Source: Heliopora coerulea (Eukaryota; Cnidaria; Anthozoa; Scleralcyonacea; Helioporidae). From it: DNA of 64,000 nt. Shown in pieces: positions 26,701-34,820 of this stretch. The stretch is from assembly GCA_030142905.1 (NCBI GenBank), contig JASJOG010000020.1, positions 2,394,501 through 2,458,500 on the forward strand. The letters run 5' to 3'. The position numbers and the translations under genes were made by a program. The notes below the pieces were generated by a model. That model was not told the origin of the DNA, ran no database searches, and saw only the letters and a program-made list of their open reading frames with translations. Positions within the stretch are counted from its first letter, which is position 1. The number at the start of each line of letters is the position of its first letter.

Positions 26701-27048
26701 CTCAGTACATGATTATAGTGGAATAATTCTCTCATTTCTACTCTACAACAGCTGACCCTAACTTCTCCATCCCGGCTGTATACTAATATAATTCACCTGT
26801 TCACATACCCGAACTCATCGTCGAATTACCATCATCATCATAATCAACAGCTCCATTATCGTGATTACTGTCATGATCATCATTGTGATCACTTCATCTC
26901 GTCATCGTGATCACTTTCAGCATCATCATCGTCATTGCCCTTGGCATCATTACAGTGATCACTTTCATCATTACTGTCATCATAGCGATCACCGTTTTCT
27001 TCCTTCTTTTCAGATGACCCTATTGTAATCAACAAAACGTTACCATAG
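2994..27048 (+). CDS. THBS: Thrombospondin (single-EGF type), 19 coding exons, complete
   Basis: Secreted, calcium-binding, oligomeric matrix glycoprotein of the thrombospondin family. Coding exons: 2994-3060, 3248-3810, 6279-6384, 9759-9841, 10177-10377, 11449-11556, 12007-12114, 12716-12875, 15059-15174, 15874-15926, 17193-17278, 18406-18501, 19278-19456, 20376-20424, 21375-21571, 23615-23689, 25141-25238, 26152-26291, 27014-27048. All introns are GT-AG, phases agree, and the sum is 2,520 nt (839 residues plus stop). Domains: signal peptide 1-22; TSP-N/laminin-G-like about 23-245; coiled coil about 246-284 ending in C285-x-x-C288, the likely interchain disulphide pair; one EGF-like domain C315-C352; type 3 repeats about 353-620 rich in DxDxDG and GDACD motifs; TSP-C lectin-like domain about 621-839. 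No VWC, properdin-type TSP1 or RGD motif was seen; a KGD lies in exon 8. The layout resembles pentameric (COMP-type) thrombospondins but has fewer EGF domains. Family call is firm; exon joins are by eye. Confidence 0.93.
3248..3810 (+). CDS. THBS: Thrombospondin exon 2: TSP-N domain
   Basis: Largest exon, residues about 23-210. Acceptor ATGTTCAG|A, donor AAAG|GTAAAA, phase 0 at the end. It holds most of the laminin-G-like N-terminal domain, including the strand pattern around [20 protein letters not shown] and a RRRQ basic patch that could bind glycosaminoglycan. The open frame runs on past the donor to 3948, but those residues are intronic read-through and look unlike the family. Confidence 0.88.
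4601..4833. mobile_element. MITE-like element with CCGGTTGTTCAA terminal inverted repeats
   Basis: Terminal repeats CCGGTTGTTCAAAG (from 4601) and CTTGAACAACCGG (to 4833) enclose 233 bp in intron 2. A related, more decayed copy lies at about 30469-30821. No coding capacity; no clear target duplication. Confidence 0.55.
4976..5010 (+). repeat. (TTTA)n microsatellite
   Basis: Short run of TTTA/TTTATT units in intron 2. Confidence 0.8.
5863..6017. mobile_element. Small foldback element in intron 2
   Basis: Left arm from 5863 (CTGGTTTCCAC, then AATTTTCCTCA, ACGGACAGGAAAG) is the inverse of the right arm ending at 6017 (GTGGAAACCAG). The arms cover about 50 bases each with a 45-50 base spacer. 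Non-coding foldback. Confidence 0.6.
6279..6384 (+). CDS. THBS: Thrombospondin exon 3: end of TSP-N
   Basis: Residues 211-245, phase 0 in and phase 1 out. Acceptor TTTTTCAG|GTC, donor AGAG|GTAAAC. It encodes the last strand of the N-terminal domain ([17 protein letters not shown]) before the coiled coil. Phase fits both neighbours. Confidence 0.78.
9603..9653 (+). repeat. (TA)n microsatellite
   Basis: About 25 TA units in intron 3, 100 bases before exon 4. Open frames rich in alternating I and Y here come from this repeat. Confidence 0.95.
9759..9841 (+). CDS. THBS: Thrombospondin exon 4: coiled coil, first part
   Basis: Residues 246-273, acceptor CGCGCAG|TC, donor AAAAG|GTAATT, phase 1 in and 0 out. 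Heptad-like spacing of L, I and V in [18 protein letters not shown] fits the oligomerisation coil that follows TSP-N in this family. Confidence 0.8.
10177..10377 (+). CDS. THBS: Thrombospondin exon 5: coil end, Cys pair, linker, EGF start
   Basis: Residues 274-340, phase 0 on both sides. The coil ends in KCGVC, matching the paired cysteines that lock oligomers in COMP-type thrombospondins. A basic, proline-rich linker follows ([12 protein letters not shown]). The first four EGF cysteines are in this exon; the last two are in exon 6. Donor CAAG|GTAAGT is strong. Confidence 0.85.
10543..10931 (-). mobile_element. Decayed Tc1/mariner-like transposon remnant
   Basis: A 389-bp element in intron 5 with imperfect terminal inverted repeats (left CAGAGTGGCGCAGAAGTAAT, right end the inverse of CAGGATGGCGCAGAAGTAAT), flanked on both sides by TA (10541-10542, 10932-10933), the target duplication of this superfamily. 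On the minus strand, 10856-10682, a transposase C-terminus can be read: [20 protein letters not shown], then after a frameshift [13 protein letters not shown] and a stop. The bulk of the transposase is gone, so it cannot be autonomous. Confidence 0.75.
11449..11556 (+). CDS. THBS: Thrombospondin exon 6: EGF end and first type 3 repeat
   Basis: Residues 341-376, exactly 36 codons, phase 0. Acceptor CTGACAG|T. It completes the EGF domain with [12 protein letters not shown], a typical thrombospondin EGF ending, then starts the calcium-binding type 3 region at [11 protein letters not shown]. Confidence 0.9.
11698..11880 (+). repeat. Low-complexity GGATG / GTCT-rich stretch
   Basis: Degenerate repeats of GGACGGATGT, TGTTTGTTTNT and GTCTGTCTGTCT in intron 6. 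No protein signal. Confidence 0.5.
12007..12114 (+). CDS. THBS: Thrombospondin exon 7: type 3 repeats
   Basis: Residues 377-412, exactly 36 codons. Acceptor TCTTAAG|G, donor GAAG|GTAAAG. Contains [15 protein letters not shown] and DRDNDGIPN motifs with the aspartates that bind calcium in this domain. Confidence 0.9.
12716..12875 (+). CDS. THBS: Thrombospondin exon 8: type 3 repeats
   Basis: Residues 413-465, phase 0 in and 1 out. Contains [14 protein letters not shown] and NGKGDACS, so a KGD tripeptide is present. The donor G|GTAGGT lies only one or two bases from a retroelement target-site duplication (see the Penelope-like element). Confidence 0.9.
13003..13039 (-). ncRNA. Hammerhead-ribozyme-like motif in left terminal repeat
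   Basis: On the minus strand: ACT, CTGAAGA, hairpin GTTGC-TTGTA-GCGAC, GAAA, CGTC, AGT. Stem I is ACT/AGT; stem II has five pairs including one G-U. One extra U sits between CTGAAGA and stem II. It is the inverted copy of 14410-14446. Hammerhead motifs are known from Penelope-like elements; activity is not shown. Confidence 0.55.
13081..14292 (+). pseudogene. Penelope-like reverse transcriptase / GIY-YIG endonuclease, truncated, one stop
   Basis: The frame is open from 13081 to the stop at 14290-14292 except for a TGA at 13312-13314, where relatives would have a sense codon. It starts inside the reverse transcriptase: [18 protein letters not shown] is the conserved RT block before the active site, and YVDD is the catalytic motif. 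Downstream, [20 protein letters not shown] and LHTRISDH form the GIY-YIG-type nuclease signature in its Penelope form. The N-terminal RT part is missing, cut by the left terminal repeat. Stop plus truncation make it non-functional. Confidence 0.88.
14410..14446 (+). ncRNA. Hammerhead-ribozyme-like motif in right terminal repeat
   Basis: CTGAAGA at 14413-14419, stem II GTTGC/GCGAC with loop TTGTA, GAAA at 14436-14439, then CGTC with the expected cleavage point after C14443; stem I ACT (14410-14412) pairs with AGT (14444-14446). Stem III would be only an ACGT palindrome, like the minimal forms described in Penelope-like elements, which may need dimers. The extra U after CTGAAGA departs from the canonical core. 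Confidence 0.55.
15059..15174 (+). CDS. THBS: Thrombospondin exon 9: type 3 repeats
   Basis: Residues 466-504, phase 1 in and 0 out. Acceptor TTTTCCAG|GG after a long pyrimidine tract. Contains [15 protein letters not shown], an almost consensus type 3 motif. Confidence 0.92.
15462..15800 (+). repeat. Degenerate CCAACC / CAACCAT tandem repeat
   Basis: About 340 bases of intron 9 made of ACCAACC, CATCCAACC and CTCAACC units, almost without G on this strand, ending 75 bases before exon 10. Low complexity; not coding. Confidence 0.85.
15874..15926 (+). CDS. THBS: Thrombospondin exon 10: short type 3 exon
   Basis: Residues 505-521, 53 bases, phase 0 in and 2 out. Acceptor ATTTAAG|A, donor ACAG|GTACAT. 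Encodes [13 protein letters not shown]. Only this exon joins exon 9 to exon 11 in frame with a complete type 3 motif. Confidence 0.85.
15980..16406. mobile_element. Large foldback element in intron 10
   Basis: Arms of about 185 bases (about 16022-16205 and 16220-16404) are near-perfect inverse copies around a centre near 16212. An 11-base direct repeat, AGAATATTAAT, flanks it at 15969-15979 and 16407-16417, consistent with a target duplication. About 40 bases inside the left repeat have no partner on the right. Confidence 0.65.
16412..16705. mobile_element. Second Penelope-like end remnant, internally deleted
   Basis: Left end AATGCCCAAC and right GCTGGGCATT mirror the ends of the 12.9-14.6 kb element (ATGCCCAGCAG, CTGCTGGGCATT), as does the tail TTACGATTCCC after the right end. 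The minus-strand hammerhead-like motif at 16470-16508 sits in the matching place. Nothing of the reverse transcriptase remains. Confidence 0.6.
16470..16508 (-). ncRNA. Hammerhead-ribozyme-like motif in Penelope remnant
   Basis: Minus strand: CTGAAGA (forward 16499-16505), stem II GTTG/CGAC with a long loop, GAAACGTC (forward 16473-16480). Same spacing and extra U as the copies in the full element. Confidence 0.45.
17193..17278 (+). CDS. THBS: Thrombospondin exon 11: type 3 repeats
   Basis: Residues 522-550, phase 2 in and 1 out. Acceptor ACTTTTAG|A, donor AAAG|GTTAGA. Encodes [12 protein letters not shown] and DTDRDGKG motifs. Confidence 0.88.
17853..17960 (+). repeat. Dispersed repeat, copy 1
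   Basis: Shares long segments with 60590-60700: TATTTATACTGGATAA, CCTAT.AGCTA, and CACCCCTC.TGGGTCCA. This copy is in intron 11 of the thrombospondin gene. Confidence 0.65.
18406..18501 (+). CDS. THBS: Thrombospondin exon 12: type 3 repeats
   Basis: Residues 551-582, phase 1 on both sides. Acceptor CGCACAG|G, donor GATG|GTAAGC. Encodes [19 protein letters not shown]. Confidence 0.9.
18831..19253. mobile_element. Foldback element with flanking direct repeats (intron 12)
   Basis: The core, 18895-19181, begins CCAGAAAATATACTATCATT and ends with its exact inverse; the arms extend through AACGCC..., AATCGACATTC and AACCATTTGC with few changes. About 40-base direct repeats flank it (18831-18873 and 19210-19253: CTGCACTATTTATGAC, CAGTAGTATG.ATTTA). 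Non-coding. Confidence 0.65.
19278..19456 (+). CDS. THBS: Thrombospondin exon 13: last type 3 repeat and start of TSP-C
   Basis: Residues 583-642, phase 1 in and 0 out. Acceptor CTCCTCAG|G, donor ATAAT|GTAAGT. It ends the type 3 region ([13 protein letters not shown]) and opens the C-terminal domain with [11 protein letters not shown] and a run ending PIWKTRDN, a hallmark of TSP-C. Confidence 0.92.
19660..19990 (+). repeat. Dispersed repeat, copy 1 (inverse copy at 37.3-37.6 kb)
   Basis: Shares blocks TCCGATTTCTAAATACAGAG, AACCAGTATTTTAG and TATGAATTATTCATGAGTTT with the inverse strand of 37330-37615. Intron 13 of the thrombospondin gene. Confidence 0.6.
20376..20424 (+). CDS. THBS: Thrombospondin exon 14: TSP-C
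   Basis: Residues 643-658, 49 bases, phase 0 in and 1 out. Acceptor GCTTTCAG|G, donor TAG|GTAAGT. Encodes [16 protein letters not shown], very close to the family consensus. Confidence 0.92.
20451..20819 (+). repeat. (CAA)n/(CAG)n trinucleotide microsatellite
   Basis: About 340 bases of CAA units with CAG interspersed, starting 26 bases past the donor of exon 14. Reading frames here give only poly-Thr/Ala, poly-Leu or poly-Cys and are not proteins. Confidence 0.95.
21375..21571 (+). CDS. THBS: Thrombospondin exon 15: TSP-C core
   Basis: Residues 659-724, phase 1 in and 0 out. Acceptor AAACAG|G, donor CAAG|GTACAT. Encodes the [18 protein letters not shown] strand region and [16 protein letters not shown], highly conserved in the thrombospondin lectin-like domain. 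Confidence 0.93.
21640..21905 (+). repeat. ACACGA/ACAAAC hexanucleotide array
   Basis: Degenerate 6-base units (ACACGA, ACAAAC, ACGAAC) starting 70 bases past exon 15. Smaller related patches at 22685-22742 and 22919-22978. Confidence 0.85.
21961..22623. mobile_element. Foldback made of two inverted tRNA-derived SINE-like arms
   Basis: Left arm 21961-22140 and right arm 22440-22623 are inverse copies. The right arm, plus strand 22497-22573, is tRNA-like: A box TAGCTCAATGGTTAGAGC, B box GGTTCGATCCC, nearly paired acceptor ends. The anticodon loop is too long for a working tRNA. The middle holds a perfect palindrome (22335-22426). Inserted in intron 15. Confidence 0.7.
22335..22426. repeat. 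Perfect 92-bp palindrome, no spacer
   Basis: Bases 22335-22380 are the exact inverse complement of 22381-22426. The centre is GTTGAC|GTCAAC. Confidence 0.95.
23615..23689 (+). CDS. THBS: Thrombospondin exon 16: TSP-C
   Basis: Residues 725-749, 25 codons, phase 0. Acceptor AATTTTAG|G, donor TCAG|GTAAGT. Encodes [17 protein letters not shown], matching the TGPGE-LRN-LW block of the family. Confidence 0.92.
24185..24372. mobile_element. Short inverted-repeat element with hammerhead-like motif (intron 16)
   Basis: Ends read ACTTGAAAATTCAGAATACG on the left and the inverse CGTACTTCGAGTTTTCAAG on the right. The same end sequence occurs near 56380/57400 and 61377/61570, defining one family. The minus-strand motif 24230-24266 has CTGATGA, stem II GGTTTT/AAAACC and GAAA. 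Confidence 0.55.
25141..25238 (+). CDS. THBS: Thrombospondin exon 17: TSP-C
   Basis: Residues 750-781, phase 0 in and 2 out. Acceptor CTATAG|G, donor ATAAG|GTTTGT. Encodes [15 protein letters not shown] and [13 protein letters not shown], the conserved V-LW-D...GW-D block. Confidence 0.92.
26152..26291 (+). CDS. THBS: Thrombospondin exon 18: TSP-C
   Basis: Residues 782-828, phase 2 in and 1 out. Acceptor TTATCAG|G after a long T tract, donor AACG|GTAAGG. Encodes [17 protein letters not shown] and YRCN, the conserved end of the fold. Confidence 0.93.
26390..26530 (+). repeat. ATC/CAT-rich degenerate microsatellite
   Basis: Degenerate GATCATGATCA and CATCATCACCA units just past exon 18; a second block at about 26829-26990. 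Non-coding. Confidence 0.75.
27014..27048 (+). CDS. THBS: Thrombospondin exon 19: C terminus and stop
   Basis: Residues 829-839 ([11 protein letters not shown]) then TAG at 27046-27048. Acceptor CTTTTCAG|A. The tail is short and carries an N-glycosylation sequon (NKT). Confidence 0.82.
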
Positions 27049-27210
27049 TCAGTAAAAGTTATGGATATTCATAGTCACGAACACACTATACGTGGAAAAG
27101 TATCAGCATATGGCTTGTAGATAGTTTTATGTATTACCCTTCACTCCAAATCAATCACAGATGGCAAGGAAGAAGTTGAACAAACACAACCGCACAAGTA
27201 GTAAAACGTA

Positions 27211-27233
27211 AATAAACACTGAGTATAAATAAA
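27211..27233 (+). promoter_or_regulatory. Polyadenylation signals of the thrombospondin gene
   Basis: Two AATAAA hexamers, at 27211-27216 and 27228-27233, lie 160-185 bases past the stop. They imply a short 3' untranslated region ending near 27250. Confidence 0.55.
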
Positions 27234-29453
27234 GTGTTCTGATTCTGACAGATAGACAACCTGAAGTATCTTAAACCTCAAAAAATATAACTAGAGAGAG
27301 GCAGTCAACTGAAGGATGATTTAAAGGTAGTCACAGGGAATCCTCCACCGAAAAAATTGGGGATCAGAAAGGCTCTACTTTAGAGATGCTCTATTTCTAA
27401 AGTGTGTTGGGGTGGACGATGTCATACGACCCCTAACAGAAGTCAAGGAAGTTACGGTGAATGAATCTCATAAAACGAAAATCGTATATTGTCCAGATCA
27501 CGTTCAGCAGGACGTGACTAAATCCGAATCCCACCGCTCATTATACATTATCAATTTGTACACCAAATTGCCTTGAACGGATGATGATAACAGGTCTTCT
27601 TCGGTCACGTAGAGCAACCAGACGTCCACGGTTGATCATGCATATACAAAATACTCTATATAATCCAATCTGAATTGAACTGGTGCTGAATGGTTTTCTT
27701 CAATCACACGGGAAGCACATAAGATTTTCCAATGACGTAAAAACTTCCGTGATCATGACTTAGATAAAAGAGGTCAAATTAAGCGTTTCTTGTAATTGCT
27801 AGTAAAAAAAGAGAATCAAGATAAGCGAAGCTTCAGCTGTTGGCGTATGTGTTATCAGAAATGGTTTTTAATCACACACACTCCCTGTCAATCCAATATA
27901 TTGAAACGGAAACGGAAATTTACGCAGTAGGGGAGGTCCTAAGTGCCTGGGCGAGAATGTGAAATATCTTCCCCTATACTACCCAGCCACGCGTTGTTTT
28001 ATTAGACAAGGCTGTCCTTCACGGTAAAGGTCGTACCCGGTCACTAGTGGAACGCTTTTGAATGTCTTAACCTAGAACTGTTCCCAAGGTCCAGCGTTGA
28101 TTATGGAAAGAATTGTTGTATCATCCAAAGCGCCTTGCATGGGTTCCTTATCATTTACGTAGTTTAACAGTGAACTTCCCTTGCCCGAAAGTAATCAGCG
28201 TGGAATTTGCCCATCATAACCGATTTCCAGTTTCCATCTTAGGTGTTTCCGTTTATTCGGCGCGATTGAAGAGGATAAGGTGAATGTAAAATGACGAGGC
28301 CGGGCATATTATACAACAAAGACGTTTTGAGCGGCGACAGCGTTCACCGACACTGAGGTGAATAATTGTTTTGGCGTATACCTCGCAAAACTGTCTTCAC
28401 ATATTTTTTTAAAATTTTTTAAAACAATTTTACGGAATGCCGGCTTCTCGCCCACTCATCATTTGTAAACAAAATATTTTGAAACACATCCTGGGTGCAT
28501 TTATCGCTAAAAAGTAAAAGAAACATATTTTTGAATTCTTAATTGCCAAATTTTGTTGCTTCTTTGGTATTGTCTGGTACGGCGATCTCGTTCATTGAAA
28601 AAAAGTTCTTCCGTAACTTGAAGAAAGCTGGACGCCATCTTGTTTTGCTCGGAGGTGAATAGTGCAGGATATTTCGAGGTAGAGGAACCAATCAGATTGC
28701 GCAAAAACCACTATTCACGTGCGAGGTTTATGATAAAGTTCGTCACTCCAAATTTGTCCGAGTAGAAAACACATAATTGTCAAGTCTCCAGGAATTTGGC
28801 CAGTTCTCCCGATCTTCTGAGAGCTGACGTCAATCTCCCGTAACTGATAAGACGCCAGAGATAATTTTTGAAGACACGCACGTTATCTCCCATTCAAAAG
28901 CGGCTTCGGAAAGAGGTTTTTCATGGCGAAAAGGATCTGCACAGGTCAAAGATTATCGCTGCATGCATGAGCAATATGCTCTCCGCCGAATACCAGGTTC
29001 AACCAGGAGGGATGCTGTATTGAATACCAGCCAGATGAACATTTGTTGAAATTGGCAAAAACGGGTAATAACAGCTCAGAATGATTCACTGACCAATGAG
29101 AACTTACAAAGGACTTTAATTAAACAACAGAAGTACTGTGGAAAGAAACATAAATAAGCGTTCCACAGTACAGTCTGACAATGTCATTTACTTAGTCCAA
29201 TTCTGCGATTATCCGCGGTCACCGACATCGCCGCCAAACTGCATCCAAAATCTACCTGATCGCCATTTTGAAAACTTGACAGGTGTGAAAGAAGTGATGG
29301 AAGTCTAAGATGGTATGGCAATATCAAGGATTTCCCACTTCCCAGGGCAGCAACAGTAATCAGAACATAACCTCAAAAATTCAGTTTTGTTCAGTTAGCG
29401 CAAAATCCTGGGATTAAATTTTCTTCTTTAGCAACAGCTAAACGGCTGATTAT

Positions 29454-29591
29454 AAGTAATACCATGACATGAGGGAAATTAGTGATTAAATGTCCCCGAA
29501 AGCCGAGGGAGGTTTTGGGAAGAACTTTCACAAACCGCCCGAGGCTTGAAGGGACATTTAACCACTCATTTCCCCACGTCATGGTAATAAC
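29454..29591. mobile_element. Small foldback element
   Basis: Left TAATACCATGACATGAGGGA and right TCATTTCCCCACGTCATGGTAATA are imperfect inverse copies, as are ATTAAATGTCCCC and GGGACATTTAA further in. Confidence 0.5.
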
Positions 29592-30468
29592 ATGATGACC
29601 AACAAAATTTAACTGGTATCATTTGAAATTCTTTTTGGGGGGTTAGTATTGATCGTGGTGGGTATCAGCTTGATTAAGTTGATGCGTTCTGGTGCGTAAT
29701 ACAGAGCCCTTTTGATGTTCGCTTAGAAATTTTCCCTCTTTTGAGCAGGGAAAATTAGCAAAAGTATGAATGCTGATGAGGGAATTTGCGGATTAAATCT
29801 CTCCTTGAGAACAACAGAAACGGAGGTCATCATAATATTACCAATCTTAAACTCAAATTAAACTGGGTTCACCCATCCGAAACATATGTTGAACCCAAGC
29901 ATGCGCACATCAAACTCGAAACGTGAGTGAAGGGGAACCTGACTTCTCTTACCAGTTCCTTTACCATAATTTTCTTCAGAATGCTGGCACATTTTATACT
30001 GATAATAAATAAACGACGGCAAATCACATGTTGTGGCGTTGGAGTAAAGACACGGAACAAGACAACGAAAATCTCAAGAGTCATCCGCAACGCATTCGTC
30101 GCCATACAAAACTTCATTGTTTCGCTTCTCAATGGCAAACGAAAGCTACTCTGCACTAGCAGGATCTGAGGCGTGCTGTTCTGTGAAAATTTTGATAATT
30201 CTAGATAACCTAGAAACCCATCCGAAATAATTCCTAAAACTTCGTAATGCTCTGCGTTTTTTTAACAAGTATTGCAATAGTTGGCAAATAATTGCAACGA
30301 AATCACCTGACACCTTTCGGAAACTACAAGTTAACGTATGGTGACTAACACATTTATGCATGTCTTCTTTATCATGAAGAGTCGAGCCAAATATGCAATG
30401 TACAATCATGAAATACAGGATGACAACATAGCAACTGAAGGAGAAATATGTAAAACTTGTCCGTTAGG

Positions 30469-30821
30469 GTCATTTGTTCAAAAGGCGGTTAACTTAATTC
30501 TGGATTACTGAAAATTATGTGGGCAAATTCTAACGATACGGCTGCTGAGTTAAGGAACGTTTAGAGTTTCTTTAACCTTTTAGTTCCCAATCGTATATAT
30601 CTGTAAGATTTAATAAATGCAAATTAGATTCGTGAACAGATTTCTACAGAATTTCAAAAGAATTTCGAAGAGAATGAATCATAAAATTTATTCTCTGCTC
30701 AAAACAGTTTATGCAATGAAATTTGAGCACGATCTCATTGATAAACCGAAATATACTGGATATACGACAGATTAATTCGTAATACAGGATTAGTGCTAAC
30801 CTTCCTTTGAACAACCTATCC
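30469..30821. mobile_element. Decayed MITE related to 4601-4833
   Basis: Ends carry ATTTGTTCAAAAGGCGGTTA and the inverse of GGTTGTTCAAAGGAAGGTTA; internal GGATTAGTGCTAACC matches the older family member in intron 2. Confidence 0.4.
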
Positions 30822-31769
30822 CATGAGAAGCACGGAACCCATGCTTGTAATCAACAAAACTGAAATCCATTTACACGTTATAGTTCCCTTTTCTGCCCCT
30901 AGTCAATTTCTTGCTTTCGACTTCTTACCCTTTTGATACGTTAAACCGCATTCCTTTGTCATGAATGACACGACAACTTCAAAATATATCATTATTAAAT
31001 CCCAAGAAATAGTTTGAAATACATCACGGATTATCACCTTCCCGGGGATTTCGTCCGGAAGGAAGAGAAACCAAACAAGATCTTTAATTTTCAACGGTAT
31101 CTAGCCAGTAGCGCTATCCATCTAGGAAGAGTTGGCAAAATTGTCAAAATCTTCCAGTAATCCAGTTTAAGTTGCACCGTACATTTCATTTCCACTACTC
31201 CGTTCTTCAACGAGTCCAGTCAAAGCTGTTTCAGCGGCATAAACAATCAACTTTAAGTCTTAAATCAATAATGCTCAGTGACACAGGTTACTTGACAAGA
31301 ACGTGACGATAATCATTCGAATCTTCAACGGATTAAAATTCGCCTTTGAAATTCCCGAAATCTGAATGAGGTCAACCTTCAACCCATTATCGGATTATCT
31401 ACTCAAAGAACGTAACCAACAGCCATTCGTTTGCGGTTTTCTGCTATCTCTGGGCGCTCAGAATGGCAAAAGACAAACGCAAAATTATTCCGCGACCACG
31501 ATTTGTGCCGTATTCGCGGTTCCTCGCTTTTGGCCTCCACGTGGCATGGAAGTGAATAGTTTCGCGTTTCCCATCAACACGAAAACTTTTCATTTTTATT
31601 TTGCTCACTGATTAATTCGTTGCTTCGAGATAACTTTAACATAGATTACACTTCCATGTTACACAGGAGAAACGGAAGATATTTAATTTTCTGTTTGAAA
31701 CACAACAAATACTGCGCCTCGTGATAGTAATAACAGTGATTTAATATTAATTTGCTATTACGATGTAGA

Positions 31770-31865
31770 TATATTTCAGAATCATCGTCAGAGATACACA
31801 TGAACAGAAACTTTTCATGATAATTAGATTATCCCATGTATATCTCTGAGGATGATTCTGAAATA
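31770..31865. repeat. Imperfect inverted repeat
   Basis: ATTTCAGAATCATCGTCAGA (from 31772) and TCTGAGGATGATTCTGAAAT pair with one mismatch across a 40-base spacer. Related sequence occurs at 23815-23875 and 32070-32110. Confidence 0.6.
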
Positions 31866-31963
31866 CAATTGAAACACTGCAAATCCTCTCAAGGATAAGC
31901 GTTAAGTTGTCGCGAGAATATTTCGTGCACTTAAATTGGATAAAACTCGCCTCCAATCCCTGT

Positions 31964-32034
31964 GGACTCGATAGCCCAACAGGTAGAGCGGCAGACTGGT
32001 ATCTCGGAGGTGTGAGTTCAAATCCCACTCAAGT
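31964..32034 (+). repeat. tRNA-derived SINE-like segment
   Basis: A 71-base tRNA-like sequence with A-box-like TAGCCCAACAGGTAGAGCGG, B-box-like GAGTTCAAATCCC and GACT/AGTC ends. It sits within repeated sequence. A second partial one with GGGTTCGATCCCCGTC is at 32178-32204. Not called as a gene: no clean anticodon stem and repeat context. Confidence 0.5.
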
Positions 32035-33012
32035 CAACATTTTTTAGTTGATTTCAGCAGTGTCAGATTATCATGAAAAGTTTCTGTTCATACAGTGACA
32101 TATACCTTGGAAATGTGGGAGCTTGGAGATATCCTGAATGGTAGATGAATGTTCGTCAAGCTCTATCCTCAGAAGGTTCCGGGTTCGATCCCCGTCTTGG
32201 GCTCTGAAATCTTTTTTTTTTAGGATAGAGCTTGACGAACGTTCACCTATCATTCAATATAACAAGACAATCATTGATGCGCGAAAAAAGAAAACAGGAC
32301 TGAGTTGAACAGACGGGGACAATGTTATTTCAGCTTGAATAGTGTTTAAAAAGTTTACAAAAGAGGACTTGGACATATTCTTTCGATATTCAAAGCTTGC
32401 AGGAAGCTAAGGAGGAGTTGACACACAAAACATTGCAAGTACTCGCGGGGAATGGCATATATAGTCACCTTTTTGCCGTAGACGTGACACTTAACGGTTG
32501 CCGGCTCTTACGGCTAGTTCTTACCGCTATGTGGAAACCAGGTTGAACACACAGTGGCAATGGCCCAACTCCTCAACCTCTGAAAGAACTTGTTTATTGG
32601 TACACTAATACCACCACTCAATGCTAAGGGACCCTTGAGCTAGTCTGAAGCCCTACTATGCATAACAATATATCGAGGGCAAAGGAATCTTGGATATTGT
32701 CTTTTCTTTCACGTGGGAATTCCTGATGGATGGGTTGATCTCCAACATGCATTGTTCTGAATACTGTTCAAATACCAGAAAGAACGTTATATTGGCTCGG
32801 CACCGCTTTTCCTTGGCTCCACCTCCGCATGTGAACAACAGACTGAACAAGTCAATTCCAATCACTTTCCAGTCTAATTCCAATTACCTTCTGTGTGTTC
32901 AACTGCACGTGCAGTACCTACTACATACATATAATTCGCTAAAGATTCCTTTTCTTCAGGTGTGATTCTGAAAAACATGAAGTGCTTTTTATGAAAAGAA
33001 AAAGGGTAATGA

Positions 33013-33190
33013 TCGAAAACTGGTTGAAATTTTAAGAAAATGTTCCTTCCTTGTTTTAATCCAGCGACCTTTTGAAATTGGTTCAAATTTCGAGAAAACT
33101 GTTCCTTCCTTGTTTTAACCTAGTGACCTTTTTAAATTGGTTCAAATTGCGAGAAAATGTTCCTTCCTTGTCTTAACCCAGCGACCTTCT
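33013..33190 (+). repeat. Tandem repeat, about 60-bp unit, 3 copies
   Basis: Three copies of a unit reading TGGTT.AAATT, then GAGAAAATGTTCCTTCCTTG, TTTTAA.CCAGCGACCTT. Copies differ by a few substitutions. Confidence 0.85.
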
Positions 33191-34599
33191 GCGCTCTCTT
33201 TGTCATGTTCCTGACAAACGTTAATCACGTTATGTAATTGGCACTTACTGCTTACTGAGAGCCGACGTTATTATTGGCATAAGATATTTTTAGCTATAGT
33301 CTTTGTCCAGTCTTTATTCTCATAATATTGATCACTTCTTTTGAAAGTCTGCGTATGACTCTGAATCTTCTTGCGTACGATATTTTTCATAATGTTCAAT
33401 GCTTAGCAACGAAACGTTAGAATCTAAAAATGTTCATAGAATAAGAAAAACCATCGTCTACTTCAAGTCAATTGCGTGTTGGACTTTCACATATTTTATG
33501 ATATATCATAATGCGATACCCCATGGTATAATCATAATGTGACATTAAGTAAACGAAGTTATTCTAAAGAAAACCAAATTTATTTATCAACGTTTCGGGG
33601 CATCTAGTAACATTAAGAGCAGTTTTGCTAACAACAAACAAATACAAAATATATCCGATGAGATTACTAATCGGATTACATAATGTCAAACTAGGAGCAA
33701 AAATTTTAAAACAGATATGGTCACTAATAGTTTGAAATGAGTTGCAAAAAACAAAAATGTATATTCTGCTCTGATTGGTCTGAAATTAATGTGATATAAT
33801 TATTCCAGTATTGTTATCTGAAAAGGTCAACGCGGTCGACCAGAGTTAGCCAGATAGTAATATTGCTATCAATACGATCACCGAGAAAATTGATAAGCAC
33901 TGAATTCGATCGTTTAATTTCGTGGTACTTAAGTTGGCATATGAAAGGTAGCGCATAACGATCTTTGGAGTACAAAATACCGCCAAAGGCAAGGAAAGAG
34001 TCTTTGTAATTTGGGTCAGAAATGCCATACGAACTGATCTAAATGAGTTTTACTTTTTTTCCTTTGTTGTACCACAGACAGGAATGGATATCACAACAAT
34101 TCCACCAAAACAAATTCTTAAACATCTGACGGTTACTTTTCGTCAGATCGAAAAAGGTATCATTCATCTGAGGAAATAAGGTTACATAATTGTGACACTA
34201 CAAGGCTTCAGTGGTCAAACGGATACACCTACTTAGAGAGTACTGACTACGTAAATATCATGAACCCAAATTGTAATAAATTCACCTTAACTGTCAGATT
34301 ATCACGAAACAGATTTTAGCCAATGTCCAAATGACTGACTCGCCAAATGTTCAACATATACGGAAATAGACACAGTTAATAAGACATTATGGACCCTTGA
34401 AGTTCAAAAGATGAACTTTTCAGCGCGCTATATAACGTTGTCACACGAAGATTGGCCCTATCACCTGCTGATTGTATTTAAGGTGCGCTGAATTGATAAT
34501 GCTGCTAAATTTAACAATACATATATATATAGTAGAAGTAGTAGAGTCCAGATCGAAACCATATGAATAGAGTGCTCAATACCAAGGTAGAGCGTAGTA

Positions 34600-34752
34600 A
34601 GTAGACAAGACAAAAGCTTGGGTTACTTTATTTATTTACTACAATATTGTTTCGTATCATACGAAACAATATATTGATACGAAACAATATTGTAGTAAAT
34701 AAATGAAGTAATCCAAGCATTATCATTCATTATCATTCATTGTTATTACACA

Positions 34753-34820
<68 letters not shown>

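Noticed and set aside
31964..32034. A functional tRNA gene
   Set aside because: Repeat context, weak anticodon stem and mismatched T stem; treated as SINE-like.
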